Source: Colwellia sp. C1TZA3
GTDB lineage: Bacteria > Pseudomonadota > Gammaproteobacteria > Enterobacterales > Alteromonadaceae
Direction of reading: 5' to 3'
Assembly (NCBI RefSeq): GCF_007954265.1
Contig: NZ_VOLS01000002.1
Span: forward strand, 1 to 64,000
DNA length: 64,000 nucleotides
Shown here: one piece after another, positions 1-8,966 of the stretch
Position numbering within the stretch: position 1 is the stretch's first letter
Layout: the number at the start of each line of letters is the position of its first letter
The notes under the pieces: generated by a model
What the model saw: only the letters and a program-made list of their open reading frames with translations
Databases searched by the model: none
Told to the model about the DNA's origin: nothing
Translations under genes and position numbers: made by a program

Positions 1-126
1 ACTAGTTAAAATAGCTCAAGGCTGTGTTGCTCTCACTCCCAATAGCCAGCTATTGCTCAATCGAGCGCCTTACCTTGAGTTATTTTTCCTGCGCACAACA
101 AGATCACAAACTTAATGGAACTGGTA
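1..126 (-). mobile_element. MITE family 1, copy A (cut by window start)
   Basis: The window opens inside a short non-coding element. Its sequence is the reverse complement of the copies at 4159-4315, 5231-5387 and 39357-39513. The visible terminus ends in CTGGTA and is followed by TAA, the target sequence seen at the other copies. There is no coding capacity. Confidence 0.85.
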
Positions 127-160
127 TAATATAGATTAGACGTGAATTTATCACTAGTAA

Positions 161-319
161 TACCAACTTGATTAATTAAGTGATCACCTTTTTCATGAGG
201 AAAAATAGATAAATGCAAGACATAAAATTTAGTCAGTAGTTATTCACCTTATAGATTTTATAACGCTGTAGTTATTCATTTTAACCATTAAAAATGAGCA
301 GGTAATTAATCAACTTGCT
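161..319. mobile_element. MITE family 2, copy A
   Basis: This element of about 159 bp is nearly identical to 1117-1276. It begins TACCAACTTGATTAATTA, and its right end carries the inverted match up to CAACTTG, but the last bases are mutated (CTC in place of GTA). It is preceded by TAA. It is non-coding and probably an old, no longer mobile copy. Confidence 0.8.
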
Positions 320-500
320 CTAATAGTCAGCTTTGCCAGCAGGGCGGTCGTTCACATAATTGCAGAAGCATGATCTTTAGTGCGCAAAGCTAAAAGTAGT
401 TAGTACAAGAACTCACATTTGGCTTGTGACAGGTTCTACCACTTTGCGGAACTATTTAGAGGGTAGTAGGTTCTACAAATTTAGCCTTTTAACGTTCGAG
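320..500. other. Intergenic, no feature seen
   Basis: With the short spacer 127-160 this is the only sequence between the window start and the S4-domain gene that is not a mobile element. It holds a direct repeat of AGGTTCTAC (around 430 and 467) but no open frame, promoter or convincing terminator that I can support. Confidence 0.4.
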
Positions 501-842
501 CTATGATTCAGTAACAGTTTTTGGTGAAAGAATCCGCGCTTTACTTTTAGCTCTTTTTTTCCTTTGTTCTTTTTTACCCGCTAAAACTACGGTATTGATA
601 AACGCTGCTGATTTTTTGGTGGGATTATAAGCGATCTCAATAATTTTACCGTTGTATTCGATGATATCGCCGTTTCGAATTTTTTTACGCTTTTGAACTA
701 CAACTTCATTATTTACTAAAACATTACCTTCACTGATCATGGTTTTAGCTTCGCCGCCACCGCCAACCATATCGGCTATTTTGAGTAATTTACAAAGTTC
801 TATAGGTTCAACACAAATGTTGATAATTGAGTGTTCAGACAT
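501..842 (-). CDS. S4-domain RNA-binding protein (YbcJ-like)
   Basis: This 113-residue protein probably binds structured RNA. Residues 10-70 form an S4 fold of the YbcJ type: an N-terminal helix with LCKLLKIADMVGGGGEAK, then ISEGNVLVNNEV, RKKIRNGDII and a final strand. E. coli YbcJ is about 70 residues. Here a Lys/Arg-rich tail (KKEQRKKRAKSKAR) follows, which would strengthen non-specific RNA contact. No catalytic domain is attached, so it is not a pseudouridine synthase. It is transcribed leftward and stands alone between MITE family 2 copies. The ATG at 842 starts directly at the S4 fold. Family assignment is firm; the exact RNA target is unknown. Confidence 0.8.
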   Translation of the reverse strand: MSEHSIINICVEPIELCKLLKIADMVGGGGEAKTMISEGNVLVNNEVVVQKRKKIRNGDIIEYNGKIIEIAYNPTKKSAAFINTVVLAGKKEQRKKRAKSKARILSPKTVTES

Positions 843-1116
843 GAAATATACCTAATGATTTTAAATAATAATATTGCTAAATTCTAACATATATAATGAT
901 ACTTTATAATACTGAGCTTGCAGGAGACGCATCAATTCTGATTGTTCCTCAACTTGACTGGCTCCTGCGCCTCCAAAGCGGTCGTTCATCAAAAAATGGC
1001 TAATGCTAACTTTGTGCGTATTGCTGACACCAATGTTTATAATACTAACATCTGCTGATCCGGTAAACCTGGTATTATCATTAAGCAGCTCCTAGGCAGT
1101 TTACAGCGACAACTTA
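843..1116. other. Intergenic spacer, no gene seen
   Basis: This is the divergent region between the S4-domain gene and the MITE at 1117. I see no open frame with a ribosome binding site and no clear promoter. It shares the 9-mer GCGGTCGTTC (975-985 region) with a stretch near 343. Confidence 0.4.
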
Positions 1117-1276
1117 TACCAATTTGATTAATTAAGTGATCACCTTTTTCATGAGGAAAAAGGGATAAATACAAGGCATAAAATTTAGTCAGTAGTTATT
1201 CTCCTTATAAATTTTATAACGCTGTAGTTATTCATTTTAACCATTAAAAATGAGCAGGTAATTAATCAACTTGGTA
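1117..1276. mobile_element. MITE family 2, copy B (intact ends)
   Basis: This 160-bp element has near-perfect terminal inverted repeats: TACCAATTTGATTAATTA on the left, TAATTAATCAACTTGGTA on the right. It is flanked on both sides by TTA, a 3-bp target duplication. It is non-coding and AT-rich, and almost identical to 161-319 internally. It lies just upstream of the promoter of the Cys-rich protein gene. Confidence 0.88.
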
Positions 1277-1311
1277 TTAATCCAGCACTAGCATGAAGTT
1301 GCGCATGAATG

Positions 1312-1340
1312 TTCACATATCATGAATAAACTATTATAAT
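1312..1340 (+). promoter_or_regulatory. Sigma70-type promoter for the Cys-rich protein / TonB receptor pair
   Basis: TTCACA (1312-1317) and a perfect TATAAT (1335-1340) are separated by 17 bp. The expected start of transcription is near 1347, giving a leader of about 22 nt that contains AGAGG before the ATG at 1369. Inferred from consensus match only. Confidence 0.55.
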
Positions 1341-1368
1341 ACTGTACGTATTGTGTTTAGAGGTTTAT

Positions 1369-1743
1369 ATGTTAAAAGCAGTTTCAAGAATGTTTGTTAT
1401 AGCGATGATGCTTGTTGCCTTTGTCGGGCAAGCAATGACCTTTAATAGCTCTATGTCTTGCGAAACTTCAGTAAACTCTCATTCTTCTAAGACCAGTGAA
1501 CGCGTAAAGCATTACGATTTAAGCACCCTTAATACAGTTAGCCTAGAAGATTGCTGTGGTATTGAATGTTGCGATGTTAATTGCACTTGTATTGTTAATG
1601 CATGTTCATCATCTGTATATTTTAATACTGTAGTTAACTCAGCTAAAATAGCTGTTTTAGCTGAGGTTTTTTATATGCAACAATCTGCACAGCCTAAGTC
1701 CATTGCTACGTTACTCTATCGCCCTCCCATTTTTACCTCATAA
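1369..1743 (+). CDS. Cys-rich exported small protein upstream of TonB receptor
   Basis: I do not recognise the family with certainty. The ATG at 1369 is preferred over the TTG at 1351 because AGAGG lies 5 bases before it and the protein then begins with a classic signal peptide (MLKAVSRMFVIAMMLVAFVGQAMT). The mature part of about 100 residues holds eight Cys, seven of them packed in DCCGIECCDVNCTC and the following NAC, which looks like a metal site or disulfide knot. It ends in YRPPIFTS. Small exported proteins with Cys/His clusters and a terminal R-P-P motif occur next to metal-related operons (DUF2946/CopL-like), and the next gene is a His-rich TonB receptor 96 bp downstream. A role in metal binding or regulation is inferred. 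Confidence 0.6.
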   Translation: MLKAVSRMFVIAMMLVAFVGQAMTFNSSMSCETSVNSHSSKTSERVKHYDLSTLNTVSLEDCCGIECCDVNCTCIVNACSSSVYFNTVVNSAKIAVLAEVFYMQQSAQPKSIATLLYRPPIFTS

Positions 1744-1839
1744 GAACTTAGCACACCAAAAATTGTACAATTTATAACTTTTCAAGTTAATCAGCGCCAT
1801 CGTGCTGAATGATTATCAAGTAATACCTGAGGTAAAAAA

Positions 1840-3849
1840 ATGTTTAAAAAGTCATTGAAAACGGCAGTAGCAATACTGTTAATACCTGCGTTTACCTACG
1901 CGAATGAAAATAACATTGAACATAAGAGTGAACACGATCACGATAAAGAACAAGAGCACCATGAACATAACGATAGCAAGATTGAAAGAATTCAAGTAAG
2001 CGCTTCTCGTTTAGGCCGTATTGTTACCGAGTCGGCAACACGAACCGAAATTATCAACGGGGAAGAAATACAAGAAAAAGCGCTAATGCGCCCTGGCAAT
2101 ATTTCTATGTTAGTGGCTGAAACCGGTGGTGTTAGAGTGCAAACCACTTCGCCTGCGTTAGGAAGTTCTAACATTCGACTACAAGGAATGTATGGTCGTT
2201 ACACACAGCTGTTAAGTGATGGCTTACCCTTATACGGAGGCCAAACAGCTTCAATTGGCCTGTTACAGATTCCACCTACAGACCTTGCCAATGTTGAAAT
2301 AATCAAAGGGTCTGCTTCTTCTCTTTATGGTGGCTCAGCACTTGGTGGGGTGATCAATCTCATTTCACGCACGCCGGCAGATGTTTATGAAGGCGAAGTG
2401 TTAGTCAATGCTACCTCTAAAAATGGTCAAGACATTACTTCGTACTTTGCCTCACCGTTAACTAACGCCTTAAGTGCATCAATAACTGCCGGAATACATC
2501 ATCAAGAAGCGCAAGACTTAGATGATGATTGCTGGATCGATTTGGCTGGCTACGAAAGGCATAGTGTCCGGCCTCGTTTCTATTGGCAGGACGACAATGG
2601 TGCAAATCTTTACCTTACCTTGGGGGCAATGAAAGAACAAAGGGATGGTGGCACTTTAGGTGAAGCTACTGTACCTGATGGTAATAAGTTTCCTCAAACA
2701 CAGGATACGCTTAGAACCGATGTTGGCTTTATATACGACCGTCCATTAGGAGAGGTGATGACTATTAATGTCCGTGGCGCTGCAATGAAACAAAACCACG
2801 CGCATGAATTTGGTATTGTTCAAGAGGACGACAGCCACACAAGCAGCCTTATTGAATCAAGTGTATCAGGGTATTCTGATAAAGCGGCATGGCTAGTTGG
2901 CTTAGCACTTCAGTCTGAAAAGTTCGAATCTGATACCTTTCCTGAATTTAATTATTCTTATCAAGTACCTGGACTATTCTCGCAACTAGATTATGAAGTA
3001 AGAGATGATATTTCTATGTCGCTTAGTGCACGCGCTGACTGGCATAATGAATATGGCACGCAAGTAAGTCCTCGAATTTCATTATTGTACCGCCCAGAAA
3101 ACTGGACGGTTAGAGGGGCATATGGACAAGGTTTTTTCGCGCCAAGCCCTTTCATTGAAGATATTGATGAAGCAGGTTTATCCCGTCTTGCGCCGCTAGA
3201 AAATCTTGATGAGGAACGTGCATCTACCGCTTCTATTGATATTAGCTATGTGCTGGGCAGCGTAGAAACTAGCCTGACATTATTTGCATCAGATATTGAT
3301 AACGTGACTGAATTAGAAGTCATTAATCGTGTTGATGACACTTCGGGGAAGCAAGTTCATATCGTAAATACTGTGGGTGAAAGTAAAATTAGTGGTGCTG
3401 AATTATTACTACGCTATCGCTGGCAAGATATTAAATTTACCGGTAGCTATCTATATACAGACGCCACTAAAGCAAGGGATTTGGGTTTTGACCGAGTACC
3501 CTTAGCGTTGACCCCTAAACATTCTGCTGGCCTTGTTGTAATGTGGGAAGAGCATGGCAGTCATATGGTGGGGTTTGAAGCTTACTATACGGGCACACAG
3601 CAACTTGAAAACAACCCGTACCGAGAACGAAGCAGCCCTTATTGGCACTTAGGGCTATTAGGTCAAATTACCATCGGACAAGTAAGCTTTTTTGTTAATG
3701 CTGAAAACTTGTTAAATGTGCGACAAACGAAGGAAGACTCTTTAGTGTTACCGGAACAAGCGCCTAGCGGTCGATGGACAACAAACATTTGGTCAAGAAA
3801 CGATGGTTTTACCGTTAATGCTGGTTTACGTTTTAAATTTGGCAGTTAA
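1840..3849 (+). CDS. TonB-dependent outer membrane receptor with His-rich N-terminus
   Basis: This 669-residue outer-membrane active-transport receptor has a signal peptide at residues 1-21 (cleavage after FTYA). A His/Glu/Asp-rich stretch follows at about 25-46 with six His. The plug domain runs about 50-175 (IERIQVSASR, then VEIIKGSASSLYGGSALGGVINLI), and the rest is a 22-strand-type barrel. The TonB box is probably the IERIQVSA segment. The His-rich leader suggests a metal-linked substrate such as zinc, copper or a metal chelate; the plug is of the BtuB/CirA type. It is probably co-transcribed with the Cys-rich protein gene upstream. CTGAGGT lies before the ATG. The substrate is inferred only. 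Confidence 0.85.
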   Translation: MFKKSLKTAVAILLIPAFTYANENNIEHKSEHDHDKEQEHHEHNDSKIERIQVSASRLGRIVTESATRTEIINGEEIQEKALMRPGNISMLVAETGGVRVQTTSPALGSSNIRLQGMYGRYTQLLSDGLPLYGGQTASIGLLQIPPTDLANVEIIKGSASSLYGGSALGGVINLISRTPADVYEGEVLVNATSKNGQDITSYFASPLTNALSASITAGIHHQEAQDLDDDCWIDLAGYERHSVRPRFYWQDDNGANLYLTLGAMKEQRDGGTLGEATVPDGNKFPQTQDTLRTDVGFIYDRPLGEVMTINVRGAAMKQNHAHEFGIVQEDDSHTSSLIESSVSGYSDKAAWLVGLALQSEKFESDTFPEFNYSYQVPGLFSQLDYEVRDDISMSLSARADWHNEYGTQVSPRISLLYRPENWTVRGAYGQGFFAPSPFIEDIDEAGLSRLAPLENLDEERASTASIDISYVLGSVETSLTLFASDIDNVTELEVINRVDDTSGKQVHIVNTVGESKISGAELLLRYRWQDIKFTGSYLYTDATKARDLGFDRVPLALTPKHSAGLVVMWEEHGSHMVGFEAYYTGTQQLENNPYRERSSPYWHLGLLGQITIGQVSFFVNAENLLNVRQTKEDSLVLPEQAPSGRWTTNIWSRNDGFTVNAGLRFKFGS

Positions 3850-3980
3850 AACCATACTATATTAGTATAAAAATTTGTTGGATTTATATTGTATTAACTA
3901 TTTTTAGGAGGGGCAGTTAGTTTTAGCTAGCCCCTAACTCGAAGAACTGGTGTCTTCTGTTGTCTTAGAATGATCAAGTT

Positions 3981-4009
3981 AGGGTAGTGTGCTTGCTACC
4001 CTTTCGTTC
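3981..4009 (+). terminator. Possible terminator after TonB receptor
   Basis: AGGGTAG (3981-3987) pairs with CTACCCT (3996-4002) across an 8-base loop and is followed by the T-rich TTCGTTCT. The U-tract is weak. A second imperfect GGGGC/GCCCC hairpin lies just before it near 3911-3935. Confidence 0.4.
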
Positions 4010-4158
4010 TCATAGGCCTGTTAACTATGCTATTTTAGCTCTAAATTTATGAGCGATTATTACCCATAGCTGACATTATGCTTGTAAAACCTTAGGTCTT
4101 CAGAAATAGCGACACCTCTAAATACACATTCAAGTTAATTTTTTAACATAATGCATTA

Positions 4159-4315
4159 TACCAGTTCCATTAAGTTTGTGATCTTGTTGTGCGCAGGAAA
4201 AATAACTCAAGGTAAGGCGCTCGATTGAGCAATAGATGGCTATTGGGATTGAGAGCAACACAACCTTGAGCTATTTTAACTAGTACAAGTGAGCAATAAC
4301 TTAATGGGATTGGTA
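4159..4315 (+). mobile_element. MITE family 1, copy B
   Basis: This 157-bp non-coding element has inverted ends TACCAGTTCCATTAAGTT and AACTTAATGGGATTGGTA, flanked on both sides by TTA. Internal inverted segments (AACTCAAGG with CCTTGAGCT, and CAATAG with CTATTG) would let it fold into a long hairpin. The sequence to 4661 that follows is AT-rich and non-coding. It begins with another TACCAAGCTGAA that may be the edge of a further decayed element. Confidence 0.88.
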
Positions 4316-4661
4316 TTATACCAAGCTGAACTCCTACAAGGCATGAAAATTCAAATTATTAGGATATATTTATAGCTATTTTTGCCTCATATTTATTTAA
4401 TCTCGATCCTAAAAATTATTCCATTACTGAAGAAAATGCCTAAATATACTATGCTGTTGCATAGAAAAATAATGAGTATTTACCTACACTAGCATTAAAA
4501 GGGTAACTCGAAAGTACTCTAGGAATACCCTAAAGTGACTTATATTCTTCCCTAAAAAATGTAACCTATTGATATTAATAAAGTTTATTTTAACCCTTAA
4601 TAATACAGTTAGTTGTACGGTTGGATTTGTTAAGTATTTGATTATAATAAAGGAATTAATT

Positions 4662-5135
4662 TTGAAAGACTTAAAAAATGTGAAGTCTGTATTGTTTGTT
4701 TGTATGGGCAATATTTGTCGTTCGCCAAGTGCAGAAGCTGTTTTTCGTCAAAAATCGCAAGCGCTTTCATTAACAATAGATTCAGCTGGAATTGTTGGCT
4801 CACATGCCCGTGAAAAACCTGATCACCGCGCACAAAAAGCGGGTATAGCACGAGGCTATTCATTTGATAAAATTAAGGCGCGTAAAGTTACTGAACAAGA
4901 CTTTGAAAATTTTGATTTGATATTAGCGATGGATAAAAAAAATGTTAAAGATTTAATGAAAGTCGCACCTGAAGGTCTTCAGTATAAAGTGCAGCTATTT
5001 TTAGATTATGCCCAAAATTTTGAGGATAAAGAGGTGCCAGATCCTTACTACGGTGGTGCAAAAGGCTTCCAGTTTGTTTTAGATTTAGTAGAAGATGCTA
5101 GTGATGGCTTAATTAAAGATCTGATAAGTGCATAA
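4662..5135 (+). CDS. Low-molecular-weight protein tyrosine phosphatase
   Basis: This 157-residue cytoplasmic phosphatase removes phosphate from tyrosine, as Wzb/Etp-type enzymes do in exopolysaccharide control. The P-loop is VLFVCMGNICRSPSAEAVF, with the C-X5-R-S catalytic signature near the N-terminus. The general-acid loop is DPYYGG near residue 127. The start chosen is TTG 4662, which has AAAGGA 7 bases upstream and gives the family length (about 150-158); an upstream start at 4569 would add 31 non-conserved residues. No tyrosine kinase or polysaccharide genes are adjacent, so its substrate cannot be inferred from context. A MITE follows within 20 bp of the stop. Confidence 0.88.
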   Translation: MKDLKNVKSVLFVCMGNICRSPSAEAVFRQKSQALSLTIDSAGIVGSHAREKPDHRAQKAGIARGYSFDKIKARKVTEQDFENFDLILAMDKKNVKDLMKVAPEGLQYKVQLFLDYAQNFEDKEVPDPYYGGAKGFQFVLDLVEDASDGLIKDLISA

Positions 5136-5155
5136 ACGTCTTTTAAGCTGTGTTA

Positions 5156-5480
5156 TGGCAGCTTCATTAATTAGCGGGTCTACTTTATACGCAAGAAAAA
5201 CGATCCAATATAAGGCATTTATTTTAATAATACCAGTTCCATTAAGTTTGTGATCTTGTTGTGCGCAGTAAAAATAACTCAAGGTAAGGCGCTCGATTGA
5301 GCAATAGCTGGCTATTGGGAGTGAGAGCAACACAGCCTTGAGCTATTTTAACTAGTACAAGTGAGTAATAACTTAATGGGATTGGTATAACTAGTTGTTC
5401 TAATGATTAAATAAATAACGCAGTAGTTGGTTGTTTGAACGACCAAAAATGATCAGAAAACTAATATTAATGAAATGGTA
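5156..5480 (+). mobile_element. MITE family 3, copy A, interrupted by a MITE family 1 element
   Basis: Segments 5156-5230 and 5391-5480 together match the reverse complement of 24529-24688 (shared GGTCTACTTTATAC, AATATAAGGCATTTATTTTAA, and AAATAAATAACGCAGTAGT). The outer ends are TGGCAGCTTCATTAAT and ATTAATGAAATGGTA, flanked by TTA on both sides. Removing the inserted 157-bp element plus a duplicated TAA restores an element of about 165 bp. Confidence 0.8.
5231..5387 (+). mobile_element. MITE family 1, copy C (nested in MITE family 3)
   Basis: This 157-bp element has ends TACCAGTTCCATTAAGTT and AACTTAATGGGATTGGTA, flanked by TAA on each side. Comparison with the uninterrupted family 3 copy at 24529 shows one TAA at the empty site, so the 3-bp target duplication is directly visible. 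Confidence 0.9.
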
Positions 5481-5531
5481 TTAGATAACTAGAAGACAGA
5501 TAGCTAAAATAGATAAAAAAACATAAATTAA

Positions 5532-5567
5532 AAAGCCAATTGCATGATGCAATTGGCTTTTATTTTT
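5532..5567. terminator. Bidirectional terminator between phosphatase gene and rne
   Basis: A 12-bp stem (AAAGCCAATTGC with GCAATTGGCTTT) around an ATGAT loop is followed by TATTTTTT on the + strand and has an A-rich run on its other side. It therefore serves the leftward rne and possibly rightward transcription. Confidence 0.85.
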
Positions 5568-5606
5568 TAGCCTTTCAGATATTTACACTGAAGATTACTG
5601 GGTGAC

Positions 5607-8600
5607 TTAACCAAGTGTTGGTTTAGTTGGACCAGCTGAATTTCGGCTAGTAGCACTAGAAAAAAGTGCTGATTTACCTGACTTAATATGCGACGCTCTT
5701 TGTTCATTCGCTACAAAATCACGAGGAATAGCGCCATCACTAACAATGGTTTCTGGCTTCGTCATTGGTGCCGATGCTTTACCCGATGTTTTACTTGCTG
5801 CCGCTTTAACTTTACGTTTAATGTTTTTTACTTTAGCACGTACTTTTTTAGGTTTTTCATCAACAGGTGCTAGTTTATCTTCAGTAGTGGCTGCAACAGT
5901 ATTTACCGCTTCTGGCGTCTCTACTTCAGTTGTTGCTACCAAAATCTCTGGTGCTACTGTCGGTTGCTCGATAGAAACGGGTTCTTCTATCTTAGCTTCA
6001 GCTACAGGTGCCTCAGGTATTTTGCTGTTAACTGCTTTAGTAGTATCAGTATTTTCTACTTGTACTTCAGCTGTTAGCGTTACTTCATTAACCAGTGATG
6101 TTGCTGCTTCGGTTGTTACGTCTGCTGCTTGCTCATTAACAACCACATCAGCTTTAATAACAACTGTTTCAGGTTCATCAAAAGGTAAGTTTTGTTGAAC
6201 TTCATTTTCTGTATCATCAATCACTTGTGCTAATGCGTCTGCTTGTACTTTTTGAACTTTTTCAACATTAGATGTTGAATTAGGTACTGCAGTAGTAGCA
6301 TTAGCATCATCTACATCATGATTAGATTCAGTTGTGTTTTGTTCTGGATAACGAGCCGTGACTGGATCTTCAGTAATTTCACTCTTAACATCGTTCAGCT
6401 CAGTATTTTGTCTACGACGTTGACCGTGCGCACGCATGTGGCGAGGAGAGCGTCGGCTTCTTGGGCGTTGCTCTTCTTTTGCATTGTTAGCTGTCTGCTC
6501 GACTGCTGAATTATCAACGTTACTAACCGTGTCTACGACTGTTGAATTATCAACTTTACTAGCTTCAACTTTACTAGTTTCAACTTTATTAGCTTCAACT
6601 TTACTAGCTTCAACTTTATTAGCTTCAACTTTACTAGTTTCAACTTTATTAGTCTCAACTTTATTAGTCTCAACCTTACTAGTTTCAACTTTATTAGTCT
6701 CAGCTGGAATAGTTTCAACCGTATTGTGCTCAGGTGTCGCCACTTGAGCTACGTTACCTTCAGCTTTTATATTCTCAACATGTGTATTATTTTTAACATC
6801 ACTATTAACACGCACTTTTTGACGAATATTACGTCGTTGACGACGCTCAGTTAGTTTTTCTTCTTTAGGTTTTTGCACACGTTCTTTTTGAGGCTTAGCA
6901 GTTGTTGCAGTTGTTGCAGGTGCCGCAGGTGTAGTAGATGTTACATTGTTTGTACCATTTGCATTATCGTTACTGGCATCTTGAGGTTTACGTTTGTCAT
7001 TACGACCTTCGTTACGGCTTTCGTTGCGAGAGTCATTGCGACCTTCGTTACGGTTTTCGTTACGAGAGTCATTGCGACCTTCGTTACGGTTTTCGTTGCG
7101 AGAATCATTACGACCTTCGCTACGGTTTTCGTTACGAGAATCATTACGATTATTACGGCGCTGACCTTGACGGGCTCTTTGAGGGCGACGCTCACTGCTC
7201 TTAGTGTTGCTCTCTTGAGGTTTTATGGGTTCAGGTTTAACTTCTTCTTTTTCTTCTGCAGCAAAAAGAGACTTAGCCCAAGACACAACGCTATCAAGTA
7301 AGCTTTTTGTTTCAGCTTGTTTTACTACAACAGGCTCAACAGGCTCTGGCTTTTTCGGTGCTTGTTTAGGTGAAGACATACCTTGCAGTAGTGGCTCATC
7401 ACGCTTGTTAACTTCTTTATCAAATTTTGGCATGACAGCTTCTTCAGATGCTGCTTTTCTAATCACCACATCATAGCTGGCTTCTTCGATACCTTCGTCA
7501 TTTCTTACCCGAATAACTTCATATTGTGGCGTGACCATATTCGGATTAGGGATAATAAGAATATTGACGCTATGTTGTTTTTCAATATGAAATACTGAGC
7601 GGCGTTTTTCATTTAATAGATAAGTTGCAACTGGTACAGGAACTTGCGCCTGCACTTGTTGTGTATTGTCTTTAATGGCTTCTTCTTCCATTAGACGTAA
7701 TATTGATAATGCCAATGACTCAACGCCACGAACATGACCGGTACCACTACAACGAGGACATACACTTTGGCTAGTTTCACCAATAGAAGGACGTAAACGC
7801 TGACGCGACATTTCAAGCAAGCCAAAGCGAGATATGCGACCTAATTGAATGCGAGCTCTGTCTTGTTTCACGGCATCGCGCATTCTATTTTCAACTTCAC
7901 GTTGATGGCGAACTGGGGTCATATCGATAAAATCGATAACCACTAAACCACCTAAATCGCGCAAGCGTAATTGGCGAGCAATTTCTTCAGCGGCTTCTAA
8001 GTTAGTATTGAATGCTGTTTCTTCGATATCGCTGCCTTTAGTTGCACGGGCAGAGTTAATATCAATAGAGGTCATCGCTTCTGTTGGGTCAATAACGATT
8101 GAACCACCAGACGGTAGACGCACTTCGCGTTGAAAGGCTGTTTCTATTTGCGTTTCAATTTGATAATGCGTAAATAAAGGTACGTCATTGCTATAAAGCT
8201 TAACTTTACTCAAAAAGTCTGGACGCACAACTTCAATATGTTTTTTAACACTTTCGAATATTTTCGGGCGATCAATCAATACTTCACCAATATCACGGCG
8301 TAAATAATCGCGAATAGCACGTAAAATAACGTTAGTTTCTTGATGAATTAAAAAAGGTGCAGGGCGACTTGCGCCAGCTTCTGAAATAGCGTTCCAATGG
8401 TGTAATAAAACATTTAAATCCCATTCAAGCTCTTCATATTCTTTACCAACGCCAGCAGTACGAACGATTAAGCCCATACCTTTAGGTAGGGTAAGCTTAC
8501 CTAATGACGTTTTTAAGTCTGTGCGTTCATCACCTTCGATGCGACGTGAAATACCACCAGCACGAGGATTGTTTGGCATTAGTACTAGATAGCTACCGGC

Positions 8601-8966
8601 AAGACTAATAAAAGTAGTTAACGCAGCGCCTTTTTGGCCACGCTCTTCTTTATCAATTTGCACAATAACTTCTTGGCCTTCACGCAGTACTTCTTTGATA
8701 TTAGGACGGCCTTGAAAGCTGTAACCTTTAGGGAAGTATTCACGCGCGATTTCTTTCATCGGTAAGAAACCGTGACGATCAGCGCCGTAATCAACAAACG
8801 CCGCTTCTAATGACGGTTCAATACGGGTGATTTTGGCTTTATAAATATTTGATTTTTTTTGTTCGTGACCAGGACTTTCGATATCTAAATCATAAAGTTG
8901 TTGACCATCGACAAGTGCTACACGCAATTCTTCTGATTGTGTAGCATTAATTAACATACGTTTCAT
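5607..8966 (-). CDS. rne: Ribonuclease E
   Basis: This 1119-residue endoribonuclease is the scaffold of the RNA degradosome and acts in mRNA decay and rRNA/tRNA maturation. The N-terminal half is nearly collinear with E. coli RNase E: S1 domain (about 35-125), 5'-sensor, DNase I-like region with the Asp pair in [10 protein letters not shown] and [10 protein letters not shown] (about 303 and 346), and the zinc link CPRCSGTG near 404-407. The C-terminal half is low-complexity: an amphipathic membrane-targeting segment ([15 protein letters not shown]), Arg-rich RNA-binding tracts with a 12-residue [12 protein letters not shown] repeat, a pentapeptide [10 protein letters not shown] array, [17 protein letters not shown], and a terminal ASAPMTKP segment like the PNPase-binding tail. 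The 620-bp space to the divergent rluC fits a long autoregulatory leader. Confidence 0.97.
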   Translation of the reverse strand: MKRMLINATQSEELRVALVDGQQLYDLDIESPGHEQKKSNIYKAKITRIEPSLEAAFVDYGADRHGFLPMKEIAREYFPKGYSFQGRPNIKEVLREGQEVIVQIDKEERGQKGAALTTFISLAGSYLVLMPNNPRAGGISRRIEGDERTDLKTSLGKLTLPKGMGLIVRTAGVGKEYEELEWDLNVLLHHWNAISEAGASRPAPFLIHQETNVILRAIRDYLRRDIGEVLIDRPKIFESVKKHIEVVRPDFLSKVKLYSNDVPLFTHYQIETQIETAFQREVRLPSGGSIVIDPTEAMTSIDINSARATKGSDIEETAFNTNLEAAEEIARQLRLRDLGGLVVIDFIDMTPVRHQREVENRMRDAVKQDRARIQLGRISRFGLLEMSRQRLRPSIGETSQSVCPRCSGTGHVRGVESLALSILRLMEEEAIKDNTQQVQAQVPVPVATYLLNEKRRSVFHIEKQHSVNILIIPNPNMVTPQYEVIRVRNDEGIEEASYDVVIRKAASEEAVMPKFDKEVNKRDEPLLQGMSSPKQAPKKPEPVEPVVVKQAETKSLLDSVVSWAKSLFAAEEKEEVKPEPIKPQESNTKSSERRPQRARQGQRRNNRNDSRNENRSEGRNDSRNENRNEGRNDSRNENRNEGRNDSRNESRNEGRNDKRKPQDASNDNANGTNNVTSTTPAAPATTATTAKPQKERVQKPKEEKLTERRQRRNIRQKVRVNSDVKNNTHVENIKAEGNVAQVATPEHNTVETIPAETNKVETSKVETNKVETNKVETSKVEANKVEASKVEANKVETSKVEASKVDNSTVVDTVSNVDNSAVEQTANNAKEEQRPRSRRSPRHMRAHGQRRRQNTELNDVKSEITEDPVTARYPEQNTTESNHDVDDANATTAVPNSTSNVEKVQKVQADALAQVIDDTENEVQQNLPFDEPETVVIKADVVVNEQAADVTTEAATSLVNEVTLTAEVQVENTDTTKAVNSKIPEAPVAEAKIEEPVSIEQPTVAPEILVATTEVETPEAVNTVAATTEDKLAPVDEKPKKVRAKVKNIKRKVKAAASKTSGKASAPMTKPETIVSDGAIPRDFVANEQRASHIKSGKSALFSSATSRNSAGPTKPTLG
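6541..6715 (-). repeat. 15-bp tandem repeats inside rne ([10 protein letters not shown] array)
   Basis: About eleven units of a 15-bp repeat, of the type TTAGCTTCAACTTTA on the + strand, encode alternating [15 protein letters not shown] and KVEAS pentapeptides in the unstructured C-terminal half of RNase E. Unit number is likely to vary among relatives. Confidence 0.9.
6995..7155 (-). repeat. 36-bp tandem repeats inside rne (Arg-rich)
   Basis: Four or so units of 36 bp encode [12 protein letters not shown]. They lie in the region equivalent to the first Arg-rich RNA-binding segment of E. coli RNase E. The reverse frame is open only because of the repeat and is not a gene. Confidence 0.9.

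Noticed and set aside
4319-4470. A possible further MITE beginning TACCAAGCTGAA
   Set aside because: Only one end can be seen, with no inverted partner or target duplication, so it is not called.
4484-4711. Leftward frame of 75 codons near the phosphatase gene
   Set aside because: AT-rich, lacks a ribosome site and overlaps the phosphatase N-terminus.
6436-6747. Open frame on the + strand rich in STLLAS/STLLVS repeats
   Set aside because: It is the complement of the 15-bp repeat array in rne; the repeat keeps several frames open, and there is no ribosome site.
6873-7301. Long open frames opposite the Arg-rich repeat of rne
   Set aside because: They arise from the 36-bp repeat on the other strand. 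RNase E is unambiguous, so these are shadows.
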